In this document: positions 49,481-61,267 of the stretch, piece after piece
Layout: each line of letters opens with the position of its first letter
Position numbering within the stretch: the first letter of the stretch is position 1
NCBI GenBank assembly: GCA_021234155.1
Contig: JAJEKV010000055.1
Span: 2,663,090 to 2,727,089 of the forward strand
Length of the DNA stretch: 64,000 bases
Origin: Isoetes taiwanensis
Lineage: Eukaryota > Streptophyta > Lycopodiopsida > Isoetales > Isoetaceae
Direction of reading: 5' to 3'
Program-made: the position numbers and the translations under genes
Notes under the pieces: model-generated
Told to the model about the DNA's origin: nothing
Database searches by the model: none
Seen by the model: the letters and a program-made list of their open reading frames with translations, nothing else

Positions 49481-49487
49481 AATGTTT

Positions 49488-49812
49488 GTGAAGATGTTTA
49501 TCACCCTCAACTTATGTTGCGGGTTGGGGCATGTGAGAGCAAGGGTGATGCTTATACAAATCTTGTATTTCACATGCATTGATAGCTAATGCCTATAAAA
49601 CAACACAAAAAATTGCACTACAAAATTGAATGGTAGTTTGTGGTGTAAACGTTTATGAAGATTTTATCACCCCGACTTGCGCTGCGTGCATAAGTTAGGG
49701 CGCAGCTTATATATGATGGATTGTACAAAATCGACCGTAATATGTCAATAAAATGTTTATGAGGATTTTTATCACCCCCGACTTGTGTTGCGTGCATAAG
49801 TTATAGCGCCTA
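49488..49812. repeat. Three diverged tandem copies of a roughly 100-130 bp unit
   Basis: Units beginning GTTTATGA(A/G)GATTTT and containing TATCACCC.CGACTTG and TTGCGTGCATAAGTTA recur near 49,488, 49,648 and 49,755. The first is the most diverged. Non-coding. Confidence 0.55.
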
Positions 49813-51198
49813 ATAGCAAGCATGATGCTAATCCCAAAATTTCACATGTAGTGAAAGCTTTTACTTGTAGAAGAACACCAAAAATTGTGTTCTAACGCCA
49901 TGGACATATGTGATTGCATACATTTTTATTTTAGCATCCCATTTTATCTTTACTTGAAGAGCTTGGCCCGTCGAAAAGTGGAAGTTTACTATTTTATGGT
50001 TTTGCTGATTATTCTATTCCACTTATTGTCCGAATGTCAATGGTTTCATAGATTTTTACTTTATTCCCTACATAATCCTATTGTTCCATATATGACATAT
50101 ACCAACGCCTTGCAAATAGCGCAGAATATTCGAGACAATAGTAGTGAAGCTATCTGCCATTTAATTGTAGCATATAATTTCATGGCTAATGACATATGCA
50201 AGAATGAAATGAAATACGAAATATAAACAAAGAGCAACAATGGACTTTACCATATTTAGGCTCTACACATCAAGAAATCTAGTGCACTTTCCATTGACCA
50301 CTGCAAATGTTGTTTTAGTGGAAAGCAATGCCTAATTCCACAGGTATAAAGAATTGAGTTGCAAGAAATATCTTAAAGATAGATGCCATAATCATTTATC
50401 ATTCAAGTCCATAAAAGGACGTCTCCAAGTTGAGGCATGTCAAAAACTTGACGTGCCATTTCGGGCTCGTCTACACACTGAAGAGCACACTAAAAAGTTT
50501 ATTCCTATTGTCTTCAAATAGAATATGCCCAAATCCCACCAAAATATCTTAGAAACGTCTACCTGTAATTTGTATAGATTGAGAAAATGTATCACAATGA
50601 CAATGCCTATGGACAGAAAGCAATTCATTAGCAAAAATAACATCACCGTGCACAAGTCTAGAGCAAGCTCTCTAATCTATGTAAAGGCCTCATAGATTAC
50701 AAATAGATGTAAAAGCTTTATGCAATGTCAAATCACTCAAATCTAACATTTGCACAATGAGAAGGCTTACTTCCGCTGCGAACAAAGCAGAACGAGAGTG
50801 CAATATATAATACGGTATCTTCGCACCAAACTATGCTCATGTACATTAGATCATTTTGTTGCTTGCATGAGTTTAATTGAATGTCCTTACTCTAGAGATA
50901 TCATATTTTGTTTCCTATACCAACTTGCAATGAGGTCTTAGGCCAATACAAAAGCATCATTTGACTTAAACAATTTCCAGGTCTTTTGCAGCTACGAAAT
51001 ACTATAAACTATTTGTAGATATATAGCCCACTCAATACACAATAAAAGATATCAGTCCTCGTCGTTCTTTATTTATCTATTCATCAAACCTTCCAAATTG
51101 ACAAAAACAGAACCATGCACAAAAACAGAATCAACATATGATATCCTACGGTAGTAGCCATATACTGTTCACATCAACTATTTATTGACATATTATTT
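49813..51198. other. No gene seen; downstream flank of the RPA1-like fragment
   Basis: The plus frame at 49,885-50,226 (113 codons) is hydrophobic and unrecognised. The remainder is AT-rich. Any 3' UTR of the RPA1-like gene would lie at the upper end. Confidence 0.35.
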
Positions 51199-53375
51199 TC
51201 AGCGAGATCCATTCTCTGAGATCTTTCGCAGTCGTTCACATAGAAACGTACTCTCGGATGCCCAATCAATGGAGGTAATCTCTCGAACAATCATCCTCAC
51301 CGTTTTGTACCCATTGTATTCTGACCGTGACACACATATGTGGAATATCCTTGTAACCCACGTTGCTTTCTCCAACACATTGAGGTACATTCGTTCTCCT
51401 TGATCCTGTGCACAAGTAAACATCAGCCTCCATAAATATAATAATTACATGAGACTTTTAAAATATTCTTGCCGTATTTTTTATTCCAGATAATTCTTCG
51501 GCAGTGCATCCAAGGAGCTCTTTACCTTGCTCATTAAATATAGTTACATTAACTTCTCCAGTTGAATCCGCGATCATTGCCCGGAAAACATACCCACGCA
51601 AAGCATTGTAATTAGATTCCGTAATAGACTATAATAGATTTTTAGCGTCCACGGAGACCAATTGGCACCCAAACAAAAGAGAGCGAAGCAGCGATTCTCG
51701 ATGTGGATTAAAAACCCCCGCCAAGGGTTTTGAGGAAAAACCTTAGCAAGCATAAGTATCTTTGGCATTGCAGACAATTGTATAGGACGGTTCAATACCA
51801 CCCCGGGACAAAATGAGTCGGCATCCATAACCTCCCTGAGGTATGACCCCAACAAACCCACTAACGCCGATCCAATAACCGATGCAACGCCTGGCCGTGC
51901 ACTAGTATTCAACATATCGCCTCTCTGATATGGGCAAACGCCGGGCGTATTCGAGGGCATGACATTCATCCTCAATGGCACCCTGGTGGCAACACCGCAA
52001 AGTCTTTGCTCTCATGCTTCCCAAAGCCCAACGCCATGCTTCAATGCGCGGAGGCGATGTGCACCCGTCTTGAATGGAAGTTATAAGTCCGCTTCTTCAT
52101 GGGCAACCGGGTGTACAAATCGTGTGGGCCTCTTGTGAGCCTAGGATTGACTTGCCGATGGTGTGCCAGGTTAACGTGGCGCGTCGAGAAAGATCGCATC
52201 CCGTGAGCTTGCGAAGGAAAGTAGCATCTAGGTACAACTTAAGTGCCTTGGCGATCTTTCTTTGTCGACACGGACGCATATGTTTGCTCCGCGACACCCC
52301 GGGCGTGAGAACCACATCGAGCTTGCTTTGTCTTTCCAAAGAGGATTTCATACGTTGGGGACCCATCACCGTGGCCAAAGCAAGGTGGGGCAAGCGTGTA
52401 TCAGCCATAGCGACCACCTTTTGGAAGTAAACGATATGGCGTTCCAATGCACGACGCCCGCTGAAGGGTAGAAAACCTCGTCTCTGAGTAGGATCTCGTA
52501 TGGAACCTGTGGACTTCACCCCGGGGCCCGTGCCAAGTAGGCCCTTCTGCACCTTTCGAGATCATTCCAGGTGTTGAGGGATATCACCGACCCCACACCG
52601 CCCCATACAAAAGGACCGGCTCCACCAAGGCCCGAAACAAGTGTGACCGGTGGCCCCAGGCATACTGGCTACTGCTTTTGTGGCTGTTGTTCCGCATGGC
52701 ATATAGTGCTTTCCAACCCGGCCGTGACCCGCAACCCCTGATGGCAAGATCCCAATGGGTGGTAGTTGAGAACTCGATCCCCAAGTACTTGTAGGTCTGG
52801 AGCCACCTCTACCTCTTGCCCCCCGGTAAGTGAATGAGGGAAGCCTTGGTCGACGGGATGATGCAACTAGCAACACCCTAGTTTTGGCCAAGTTAACTTC
52901 GCATGCCGCTGAATTGGCAAAAGTGTCAAGAGCATCCGTGGACGTTGCATGTCCTCCGGAGTATAGGCCGAGAGGTTGACATTGTCGCATATATGAGTTG
53001 CCGGATTGTGTGATGCATGAGATGTGTGCCCGCACCTCCATGCTCGAGAGAGCCAATCTTCCGTTGATCAATGTATAGGCCAAAGAGTGTGGGGAGAGAG
53101 GGGCAACCATGACGCTCCAATGCTACCGACACCGGGTCGCGGCCGATGTGATACGACCGAGCATGCCTCGTTATAGCCTATAAACAAAGAATGTTACCTT
53201 TGCAAGTTTTTAGTTTCCCGCTGGCACTTTTCACACCACAACTTTGAGTTGCGATCAATTGGCTTCTTTTTACATGATATACACCAACGCACCACATAGC
53301 TTGCTTCGGATCAATAAAACTGATAGTTGCTTTCACATTGAAGTACGCACTCTCAAGAGCCAAAATCGAAAGTCA
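51199..53375 (-). pseudogene. RPA1: RPA1 (RPA70) C-terminal region, damaged and split by a LINE
   Basis: RPA1 is the large subunit of the single-stranded-DNA-binding replication protein A. Three minus-strand exons of its C-terminal OB-fold are readable. The zinc-finger exon (about 53,370-53,205) has YFNVKATISFID, then CISC...WCEKC, i.e. a Cx2C-x12-Cx2C finger matching the RPA1 DBD-C finger. The next exon (about 51,630-51,473) has ALRGYVFRAMIADSTGEVNV then ELLGCTAEELSGIKN. The last exon (51,405-51,199) has YNGYKTVRMIVREITSIDWA, SES and a TGA stop. A one-base frame change is needed between FID and the first finger cysteine. The acceptor of the middle exon is unclear. A non-LTR element occupies about 1.5 kb between the first two exons. 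The last intron appears to use GC-AG. Upstream RPA1 domains were not found. Confidence 0.65.
51635..53168 (-). mobile_element. Non-LTR retrotransposon fragment (RT to 3' end), pentanucleotide-tailed family
   Basis: The minus strand reads an RT starting near 53,150. Key blocks are a GCPSLPTLFGLYID box, a readable AYTLINGRL stretch in an alternate frame, NSAACEVNLAKTRVL, LPSFTYRG, then HWDLAIRGCGSRPGWKALYA, LFRALVEPVLLYGAVWG, LPFSGRRALERHIVYFQKVV and MADTRLPHLALATVMG. It ends near 51,640 with TTTTTAATCC, CCAATTGGTCTCCGTGGACG, CTAAAAATC and a degenerate TATTA tail. This is the same terminal box order as the short repeats at 0.6-0.95 kb. GC content is higher than the flanks. Similar octamers (CTATAACG and CTATTACG) flank it, as a target duplication would. 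Several frameshifts; 5'-truncated. Confidence 0.75.
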
Positions 53376-53379
53376 GCAG

Positions 53380-53785
53380 CAAAAAAACTTCCTAAATACT
53401 AGTAAGAGGAATCATAGGCAAAGACCGCATACCTTGCCATCTTGAATACTTGATGGATTTATTTACGATAAAAGCACATGGTTGGATAAGCGGACCCCAG
53501 AGATGCATATTTTTGCTATTTTCCCCGATTGATACCTTCCATAACAAGGAGAATCATGCCAATATATAAGTATCCAAATATTATGAGCTAAAGGAAGTCA
53601 AGAACTACCATAATCGCAGATTATGCGACTTCCATGTGCGGGTTTATATTCATTATGCTCTTAGAGGTCGTTGATAGCGATACCCCCGTCCACGAAAGAG
53701 TCAATAGATTTAGGCCTCCACAATCAAACCGCCTATTACGGACCTTCAAAACTACTGCATGCGGTTTTGTGATTGTTACTATAGG
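53380..53785. other. No gene seen; possible further upstream exon of the RPA1-like gene
   Basis: A donor-like AAG then GTATGCGG on the minus strand near 53,432 could end another exon, but the sequence before it does not give a convincing RPA1 match. Confidence 0.3.
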
Positions 53786-53789
53786 GCTT

Positions 53790-54290
53790 TGTTAGTCCCG
53801 CGCCTCTGGCACCGGGACTATTCATGCATCTGACGGACCCGGAGTCAAGCTCAAGGATCCTCGATCGACCCGCGGGTCAGCCATCAAAGGCTCGTGAGGA
53901 AGACCAAGCGGCCAGGACCACGCAAATCAAAGCCTATCAAGAGGCGCCGCTTCGGACAAGTAATGACCCGTCACCGCCCACCGCGTCGGCCCGGCGATGA
54001 TTCTAGGCACTTCAAGAGGCACCGCCCACATTCACCAGAATCAGGCCTCCTTCCGAGAGCGAAACAAAGATCGGTCGAGTGTCTATATTGGGCCCAAGGC
54101 CATTGTACTATATATATGACTAGAGCTCGCATACGAGTTCTAGATGAGTTTTGAGTCTTGTCTCCTTTCGGTTCTTCTCTCTATTGCGAGAGCTCATGTA
54201 TGTTCATCATTGATATCAAGGAAGCTTATCATTTCCTCTCATTTATTCATTTTTCTTCTTCTTCTTCTCTTCTTGCAAATCCCGTGACAT
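53790..54290 (+). mobile_element. Probable 5' LTR of the downstream gypsy element
   Basis: The segment begins TGTTAGTCCCG, contains a TATA-box-like TATATATAT (54,109-54,117) followed by a transcribed-leader-like stretch, and ends near CCCGTGACA. It thus has TG...CA ends and promoter-like content directly upstream of the gag-like frames. Near its left end TAGTCCCG (53,793-53,800) and CGGGACTA (53,813-53,820) form a hairpin. I see no clear tRNA primer-binding site after 54,290. The 3' LTR is not in the window, so this is not confirmed. Confidence 0.4.
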
Positions 54291-54759
54291 AGTCCCCCGG
54301 ACTCTCTGTTAGATCCACGGGTCCTCCACGGGCTGTCTTCGAGTTCCCAGTTCAGACCCCAACCCCAAACACTGCGCCCCGGTCTAGATGCGATTCCATC
54401 CTGCATACGTAAGCCATGTGCGTCCTAAATTTCACGCCCGGAAGAACTCCTTTCTCGAGACGACCTCTTGCTTGGAGCGCCATCGGTGTCCGGGAAGCTG
54501 TTGCGACATGTATGGATCTGCGCTTATGACATAGAGGGAGGCCATCTTGGTCTAGGGCTCGATCCAGCGCCACCAACCCTCGTGTCTGTCTGGAGTCCCG
54601 GTTCCCGCCCCAAAGCGTGCAAATATTGCTCACAACCTCGATCACCTCATCACTATCGAGCCCTATCGGGCTCAACCTTCTCAACCGTGCTTTCATACAC
54701 CTGAACATGCCTACATCCATCATTCTTCAGCCATAATGCCTCTTCCTTCACAACCATCA

Positions 54760-56760
54760 TCTCCCGGGTGGGCAAGGATATCCACAAGTCTCTTTTTCGC
54801 CTACCGGGAATATCCTTTCCCTACATTTCCCACTGCCTTCCTGTTTACAACCTTACAGGATCTCAAAACCAATGCTCAAGCAACTTTAGTTCCTCAACCG
54901 ATCCACCCCTTCATCGGGGTCCTTCGGGCACCATGCCACATCCAACTCAACCTCAATATCCTCACTATCTGTTCCTGTCCAGCCAAGCACTTTCACATCT
55001 ACCTTCGGACTCTACGAACCGACTTCCCACCTTTGGCAACACGAAAGGCAAACCCTTAGACCAAAGTGCTCGGGGCCCACATGGAAGAATTTGAGGCTCT
55101 AGCTGTCCTAAATGGTCATCGCGCCAACCTCAACTGAAATTCCACATCTTTTTCCACCACCTGGCGTGGCTCTCCTCATCAATGGCTCATGTCCAACAAA
55201 AAGCCATTGGAAACAAGATCCAGTCGGAAATGCGGCTGCTTTTACTGTCTCATTATGGGACCACGGATGATGATCAACTTCATCTCAAGCAACTCAATGA
55301 ACTTCAACAAGAGCCCGCAGTGCGCCTGATTTTTGCGGATCGACTTCACGATACGCTAAGTAAGCTCAATGAGTACCCCACAGAGCCAGATTTTGGTCCG
55401 GTTTCTCCAAGGACTTCCTCCTATTCGACTCATGACTGAATACACTGCCCCAAGACTTTGGAGCGGGGCTATCGACCTTGTCAATCACTTTCGGTCAATG
55501 TTTCCTCCCAGGCGTGGCTCTTCAAGAGCTCCCGTTCATTCCACTGTCATGGTTCCACATACGGGCCGTTCAGCCTCAACACGCTAATCCACAGTAGCGG
55601 ATCTGGTGCCATATTTGCAAATACAAGGCCATTTGGCAAATGAGTGCAACTCCACCAATGGCCATACTCATTGCAAGCGATGCAACATGTGCAATCATGC
55701 CACGGAAGAGTGCACTCGCACTCATCCCACACCGTTCCGCAACAAAATGGTTTATCAAGTGCAAACCACACCTCAGCAACAATCGCACTATCAGCAGCCA
55801 CCACTTCAGGTGCAACCCACTCAACTCTATCAGCAACAGGAGCAACAACGGGGACCCAACCCACGTACTCCTTTTGATCCTTCTAAAGCTCAGTGTTATC
55901 ACTGTCAAGAATGGGGTCATACCACCACGGCGTGTCCTCAACTTCCACAAGTTCAGGTACAGCTTCCTGGCACAAATCAGACCACATCGGTCCGCCTCAC
56001 GGCTTACCAACTCTGGATTGCTAATGGCAAACAAGGCCCGAGACCAGTTCTTAAGAAGCCACCAAGAGCGCCTCAGCAATCACGCTATCAACCAGCTCCA
56101 GCAAATCAACCTCAGCTGGATCAACAAGCACAGGAGGAAATTTTTCAGGCACTTAATCCTCCAGTCCAGCCGTCAAATTGGGTTGGTTTAGTTTCACGCC
56201 AGACCAGGGCATCACGTCCCTTGACCATTATTCCGAATGGCACGCAACCTGCCTTTGCAGTTGACACCATTCCTCATGAGGACGAAAAAAAGGTTCACTT
56301 TGCACCTGACTTGGAGAAGCTCATGCCACATGTCATGCCAAAAGTTCGCCAAAGCATTTTGAACTCATGCAAAGGCTGCCAAGGCCGCACATTGGCAAAT
56401 GTTCATGCCACCACCAGAGCTCAACAAAGACAAGATACACCTTCCACATCTCAACCTCCACGCCCTCGGGGCGTATCCCAATATTGCTGCCCGAGGTTGA
56501 CTTACTCAAAGAAGTTCTTTGCTTCACTACCACGCACTCCAAAGACCAAAGGAACCCGGCCAGATCCTTTTTCTCATGTGCCTTTAGAACTCCAAGAGGA
56601 GCTAGCCAAGATCAAAATTCCTTTAAGCTTGGCAACCATTTTGAAACTCGTCACCTGCTCAAGGACCCGCTTACCACTCCCAAACCTGCTTTTAGTTGGG
56701 GGCGGTGGTTACCTCTACACCCACGGTCCATGCCACGGTGGGTAATCAGCAAGTCAACCA
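54760..56760 (+). mobile_element. Ty3/gypsy gag region with two zinc knuckles
   Basis: Gag-like sequence is readable in shifting frames from about 54,760 (NGHRANLN, then KIQSEMRLLLLSHYGTTDDD, RLHDTLSKLNEYPTEPDF, MTEYTAPRLWSGAIDLVNHF). The longest continuous frame, 55,606-56,745, carries a first Cys-rich knuckle (CKRCNMCNHATEEC), a Gln/Pro-rich stretch, and a canonical CCHC knuckle (CYHCQEWGHTTTAC, about 55,890). A linker with KVHFAPDLEKLMPHVMPKVR follows, leading into protease. Gag coats and packages the element's RNA. Frameshifts at 55.3-55.6 kb show the element is inactive. Confidence 0.8.
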
Positions 56761-59700
56761 TGTTCAAATAGATGGAGGTAGCGCAGTCAATCTCATCACG
56801 GATAAACTCCGCAAACAAATGGGCATCACACAACTCTTTTTCGTGCCCCATATGACATCAAGTTGGCTAATGGCCATATCACGCGACCTCAAAGCCACAC
56901 CTCTTCTTCACATCAACATCGGTGATCTCCGGCTTCCCCATGGAATTTGGAGTTTGGAAAGTCGGCGAAGATCCAGTGACTATGAAATGTTGGTCGGCGG
57001 GACCTTTTCTCCGCCAGGGCCAAGAGTATCCATTCTTGGGCCACGGACCGATTAGTCATCACCGATGGTCACCTCAATGCCACCATGGACTTGCAAAACA
57101 GGCGGGATCATTTCGGTGAACATCGCGAACCCTCTCTCTCGGACCGGAGATCTCAAGAAGCTCGGAATATTTATCAAGTTCAGGCTCCACCCGCGAGTCG
57201 CCTCTGTCATCCTACCTCGAATATCGCGATCCTTAGGGAGAAATGACTCTTGATCGGGACCAGTCGTGGCTGCTTTGCTTGACCCTTACCTGGCTCCTTG
57301 CAATCGCATCCAACGTGTTGATCACTTTTCGGATCTTTGAACCTCCGCAACTCCCCGTTGATGTACACCTTTGTCATGAAGCAACCTCCTCTTGGATGAA
57401 ACTTCGGCAACCCCTCTTTTTACCACGCCAAAGTGCCGCGTCCGGTTATGCTCCAACCTCCTTGCACACATTGTCCAAGATCATTAATACCCCATATTCG
57501 GACTCGAGTAGAGATCGTGGGCGTGGGCAACAATCAACTTTAATCGCATTGCTGCAAAATCTTCCGCCCCTTATCGTATCAGGGCCGTCAAGCTTCGCTC
57601 AAAAATTCAAACACATTTTAGCACTGGAGTTACGAGATCTTGAGGGGAATCAACAAACGCTTGGGGAACTCACCATTCCTACCAAATCTGATGCACGACT
57701 AGTTTAGCAACGGCATTACCCGGCTCAACCCTAATTACCGTGATCGCGTCAAGGCGAAATTGACAAACTCCTTTGCCGCAGGTTTGATCTATGAGGTCAA
57801 ACATTCTCAATGGGTGAGCCCCATCGTCATTGCCCTCAAACACAATGGTAAGATCCGCGTGCGTGGGACTACCGGAACTCAATCAGGCCACGGGCGTGAT
57901 CATTTTCCACTTCCCTTCACCCCACCAGGTTCGGAAGAAGTGGTCGGACATGAGATGTACTCCTTCATGGATGGTTTTTCGGCTACAATCAGATCTCAAT
58001 CAAAGAATCTGATCAACTCAAGACTACTTTCACCACCACCGGTAGGGCACTTTTGCCTACAAGGTGGTTCCTTTTGGATTATCAAACTCTCCATCAATGT
58101 TTCAACGCATCATGCTCTCGTTTTTCATGATTTCATGAAGGAAAATCCCTTCTTGCAAATTTTTTCAAGATGACTTCTGCCCTCTGATTCCATGGCTGAC
58201 CATTTGGATAAATGGAACTTCGTCTTCCGAAATGTGATGAGTCCGGCATTAGTCTCAATCTTTTGAATGCACCTTTGTGTCACCTCCACGGTGTTACGTT
58301 AGGCCATGTTGTCGACCGGCGCGGTATCACCACGATCCCGCCAAAATCGGTTATGTGCTCAAGGCTCAAGCACCAGCCAATATCAAGGAGACACGCTCTT
58401 TCACAGGTAAGGTCAATTATTACTCCACCTTCATACGGACTAGCAGCCATTCGCGGATCCCATTCATAAACTCACGGTGGCGAATCCACCGGGCTTGGAA
58501 TTCCCGGTGGATCTTTGCTTTCCAACAAATTTGAAGCTTTTGCTTACTCGGCACCGTTCTTGTTCCTCCTCAATGGGACAAGCCCTTTCATGTTCATGTA
58601 GATGTCTCGGCGTTTGCTATTGGAGCTGTTCTTTCTCAAGAATATGATCGCCGACAAACCAAATCGCTACGCCCGGTGAAAACTCAATCAACCCGAACTA
58701 TTCTCGCCACGAGGCGTGAAGCTTTGGGTCTCATTTTCTTGTGTCCAACGCTTCCGTCACTACCTTTTAGGCAGTCAAATCAAGTTCTTTGTGGACCACC
58801 AAGCACTCCTTTATTTGATCAACAAGTCCACGCCCACGGGCGCATTGCTCGTTGGGTCCTTCTTCTCCAAGAATTTGCTCCTTTTGAAATTTGTTCATAA
58901 GGCCGGCAAAATCTCATAATAGTCGGGATTATCTTTCACGATCCACACAGGATGATCCCTCAACCGGAGTCTCGACGCCTTTCACGATGCTCGGCTCTTT
59001 TTTCAGGCAACACCACATTGGTTCCATGATTTTCAGCGGTACCTCCTCACGAGGTGCTCTTCCACCGAAGGCGAGGCGGCTCTCTCACCAAGCGACAATC
59101 CCGTCGCCATCAATTTCTCCGAGGTCCGTGACTACACCATGGTTGCAGGACATCTCTACAAAAGGGTAAGGACACCATCCTTCGGCGGTGTTCCTACCTC
59201 ATGAAGTTCCAGGATATTGTTAGAAGCTCATCAAGGGCTAGGTGGTGGTCATTTTCATGGTGACACCACGGCGCAAAAATCCTTCCCGACCGGGTATTTT
59301 GGCCCACTCTTCAAAGATGCTCCATGCGCCAAGACGTGTGGCGCTTTGCCCACGGGTGGGGGCTACGACCGTGGCGCTCTTCCCTTGACACCGGTCGCCA
59401 CGCCACTTCCCTTCAGGCAAATGGGGAATGGACTTTGTGGGACCTATAGATCCTCTGCGCGCACACCCGTGCGTTACGATCAGTTCTCACCGACTTCACG
59501 CTACCAAATGGGCGGAAGCTTGTGCACTTCGGACAACACCTGCGGCAAGCGGCTAGGGTCCTCTATCAACAAATTATCCATTCGATTCGGCTACCCGGCT
59601 GGTCAGTGATCGTGGTGTCCATTTCATCAATCATACTATCAAGGAGCTGGCGGATTATCTCACGATACATCATCACAAGAGCACACCTTATTATCCTCAA

Positions 59701-60330
59701 GGTAATGGGTTGGCGAAAGCACCAACAAAACTCGGTCACCATTCTCAAGAAAATTTGTGGCGCTTCCCGGGAAGCCCGGCAAACAAAACTTCCCTCTTGT
59801 TCTTTGGGCCTACAATACTTGTTTCAAGATTGCTACCGGTCACCTCCTTTTAAATTGGTTTATGGTCGGGAAGCTCTCATGCCGTTTGAATACATCCTTC
59901 CAACACTCCGTTTTCAACCGGCTCTTTTGCTCATAATCCACTGCACTCAAAGAAAGGGTCTATCAATTAGAAACAGTTGGATGAACTTCGAAGGATGCTT
60001 ATATTCGTGTTCTTCATGGACAACAGTTTGCAAAATCTTTACATGACAAACGTCTGAAGACAAAAACATTCAAAGAAGGCGATTTGGTTCTTCTTTATGA
60101 TTCCAGGTACAAAAATTTTCCGGGTAAACTCAAGTTTCGTTGGCTTGGCCCTTATCAAATTGTTCAAGTGGTTAGACCCAGCGTTTTCCAACTAGCAGAG
60201 TTAGATGGCACTCCACTACCTACATTGGTTAATGGTTTTCGTCTCAAAACATTTCATCACCTGGCGACAATCAACAAACAGATACAGTTCAAGAAGCAAA
60301 CACCACAGAAAGTGACTAGAAAGGCGGCAT
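56700..60330 (+). mobile_element. Ty3/gypsy pol: protease, RT, RNase H, integrase (frameshifted)
   Basis: Blocks in plus-strand order follow. Aspartic protease is at about 56,700-56,980 (VQIDGGSAVNLITDKLRKQM). RT is at about 57,720-58,500 (GLIYEVKHSQWVSPIVIALK, then GISLN, HVVDRRGITT, AQAPANIKETRSFTGKVNYY). RNase H is at about 58,560-58,920 (SAFAIGAVLSQEYD, QIKFFVDHQALLYLINKSTP). Integrase is at about 59,210-60,290 (EAHQGLGGGHFHGD, then FKEGDLVLLYDSRYKNFPGK and LKFRWLGPYQIVQVVRPSVF). The HQG/GGHF zinc-finger start and the absence of a chromodomain favour a non-chromovirus lineage such as Tat/Athila. The frame changes at least eight times, so no full polyprotein is encoded. GC content is clearly higher than the first 50 kb. 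Confidence 0.85.
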
Positions 60331-61267
60331 ATTATATTATAGTGGATATTTTTTACAAAATGCGGGCGCTGCCCAGCTATTTCCGCTATGGGCACTGCCC
60401 TATATACAAAAACGGGCTCAGAGCCCTATCTACTAAAACCTAAGAGGGAAAAACCCTCTACTGGGTTCGGAAAGAGAGGTGATGCGAGGAGGAGATGGTA
60501 GAGGTTCTGCTTTCGGGATCCCAGCGAAGGTGCGGAACCACCTCCATCCCGTTGGTCTTGGTCGGGATGTTCAGCCATCCCAAGACACCAACCGCCCATT
60601 CTCACGCCACGATTGTGGCGGCGCCCGAGGTCCGGACAATTCATCTTGCGGGTAATCCACTCACGACGGTTCGTGGGCATAGTCGATCCTCGTTCAAACC
60701 AGCCAGCGAGACCATCTTTGGCGCCATCGGATGCCTTCGTTTACTCGGTTTGTCTTATATAGCCAAGCGAGGAACTCCCTTGTCGGCGTGGACCAATCAG
60801 AAATTAAGCCAACGTGTTTGCAATGCAAGGCTCTTTCTAAAGCGAGAATCTTTTCTCCGTATAAATCTAGCGAGGTACTCTCTCTCGACACATCGTTTTC
60901 ATGATATCCCACCGAGTTGCACCGCATTAAATGCCCTTGCTTCTTTTCATACCCGTCAACAATTAATATGTGTCCTTTGGCCACCTGTCACATCCGATCC
61001 TTCTCTCACGTCTCATCCTCACCGTTCATTGCTTCTCCCTTATGTTTTTCGGGGACTTAGCCAAATTTTTGCCTCTCAATACACTCCTTGGCATCTTTCG
61101 ACACCTGGCACCATCAACGGCTCCAGTTTCGCCCTCTTCATACCTCTTAAGCCTCCGGTTATTAAGCCCTAAAACCTTTTTCTGTTCCCTCTGCGCCTTT
61201 GTCCTCCGGTGCTTGGCTTTTCGTCCTCCGCCTTTGAATCACTCTTAGTTTTACGCAAATCGTTACC
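60331..61267 (+). other. Spacer between pol and the accessory frame, with TATA-like boxes
   Basis: A 225-codon plus frame (60,495-61,172) is open but low-complexity (Ser/Leu/Pro-rich) and unrecognised; I doubt it codes. TTATATAG (60,755-60,762) and TATAAAT (60,860-60,866) could be promoter elements. The following pyrimidine-rich stretch could be a leader for the ATG at 61,268. All of this is inference. Confidence 0.3.

Noticed and set aside
53793-53820. Hairpin TAGTCCCG/CGGGACTA as a separate MITE
   Set aside because: Only 28 bases with no outer termini; more simply part of the probable LTR.
60495-61172. 225-codon plus frame as a real protein
   Set aside because: Low-complexity Ser/Leu/Pro composition, no domain, and it overlaps a stretch with promoter-like motifs; kept only as spacer.
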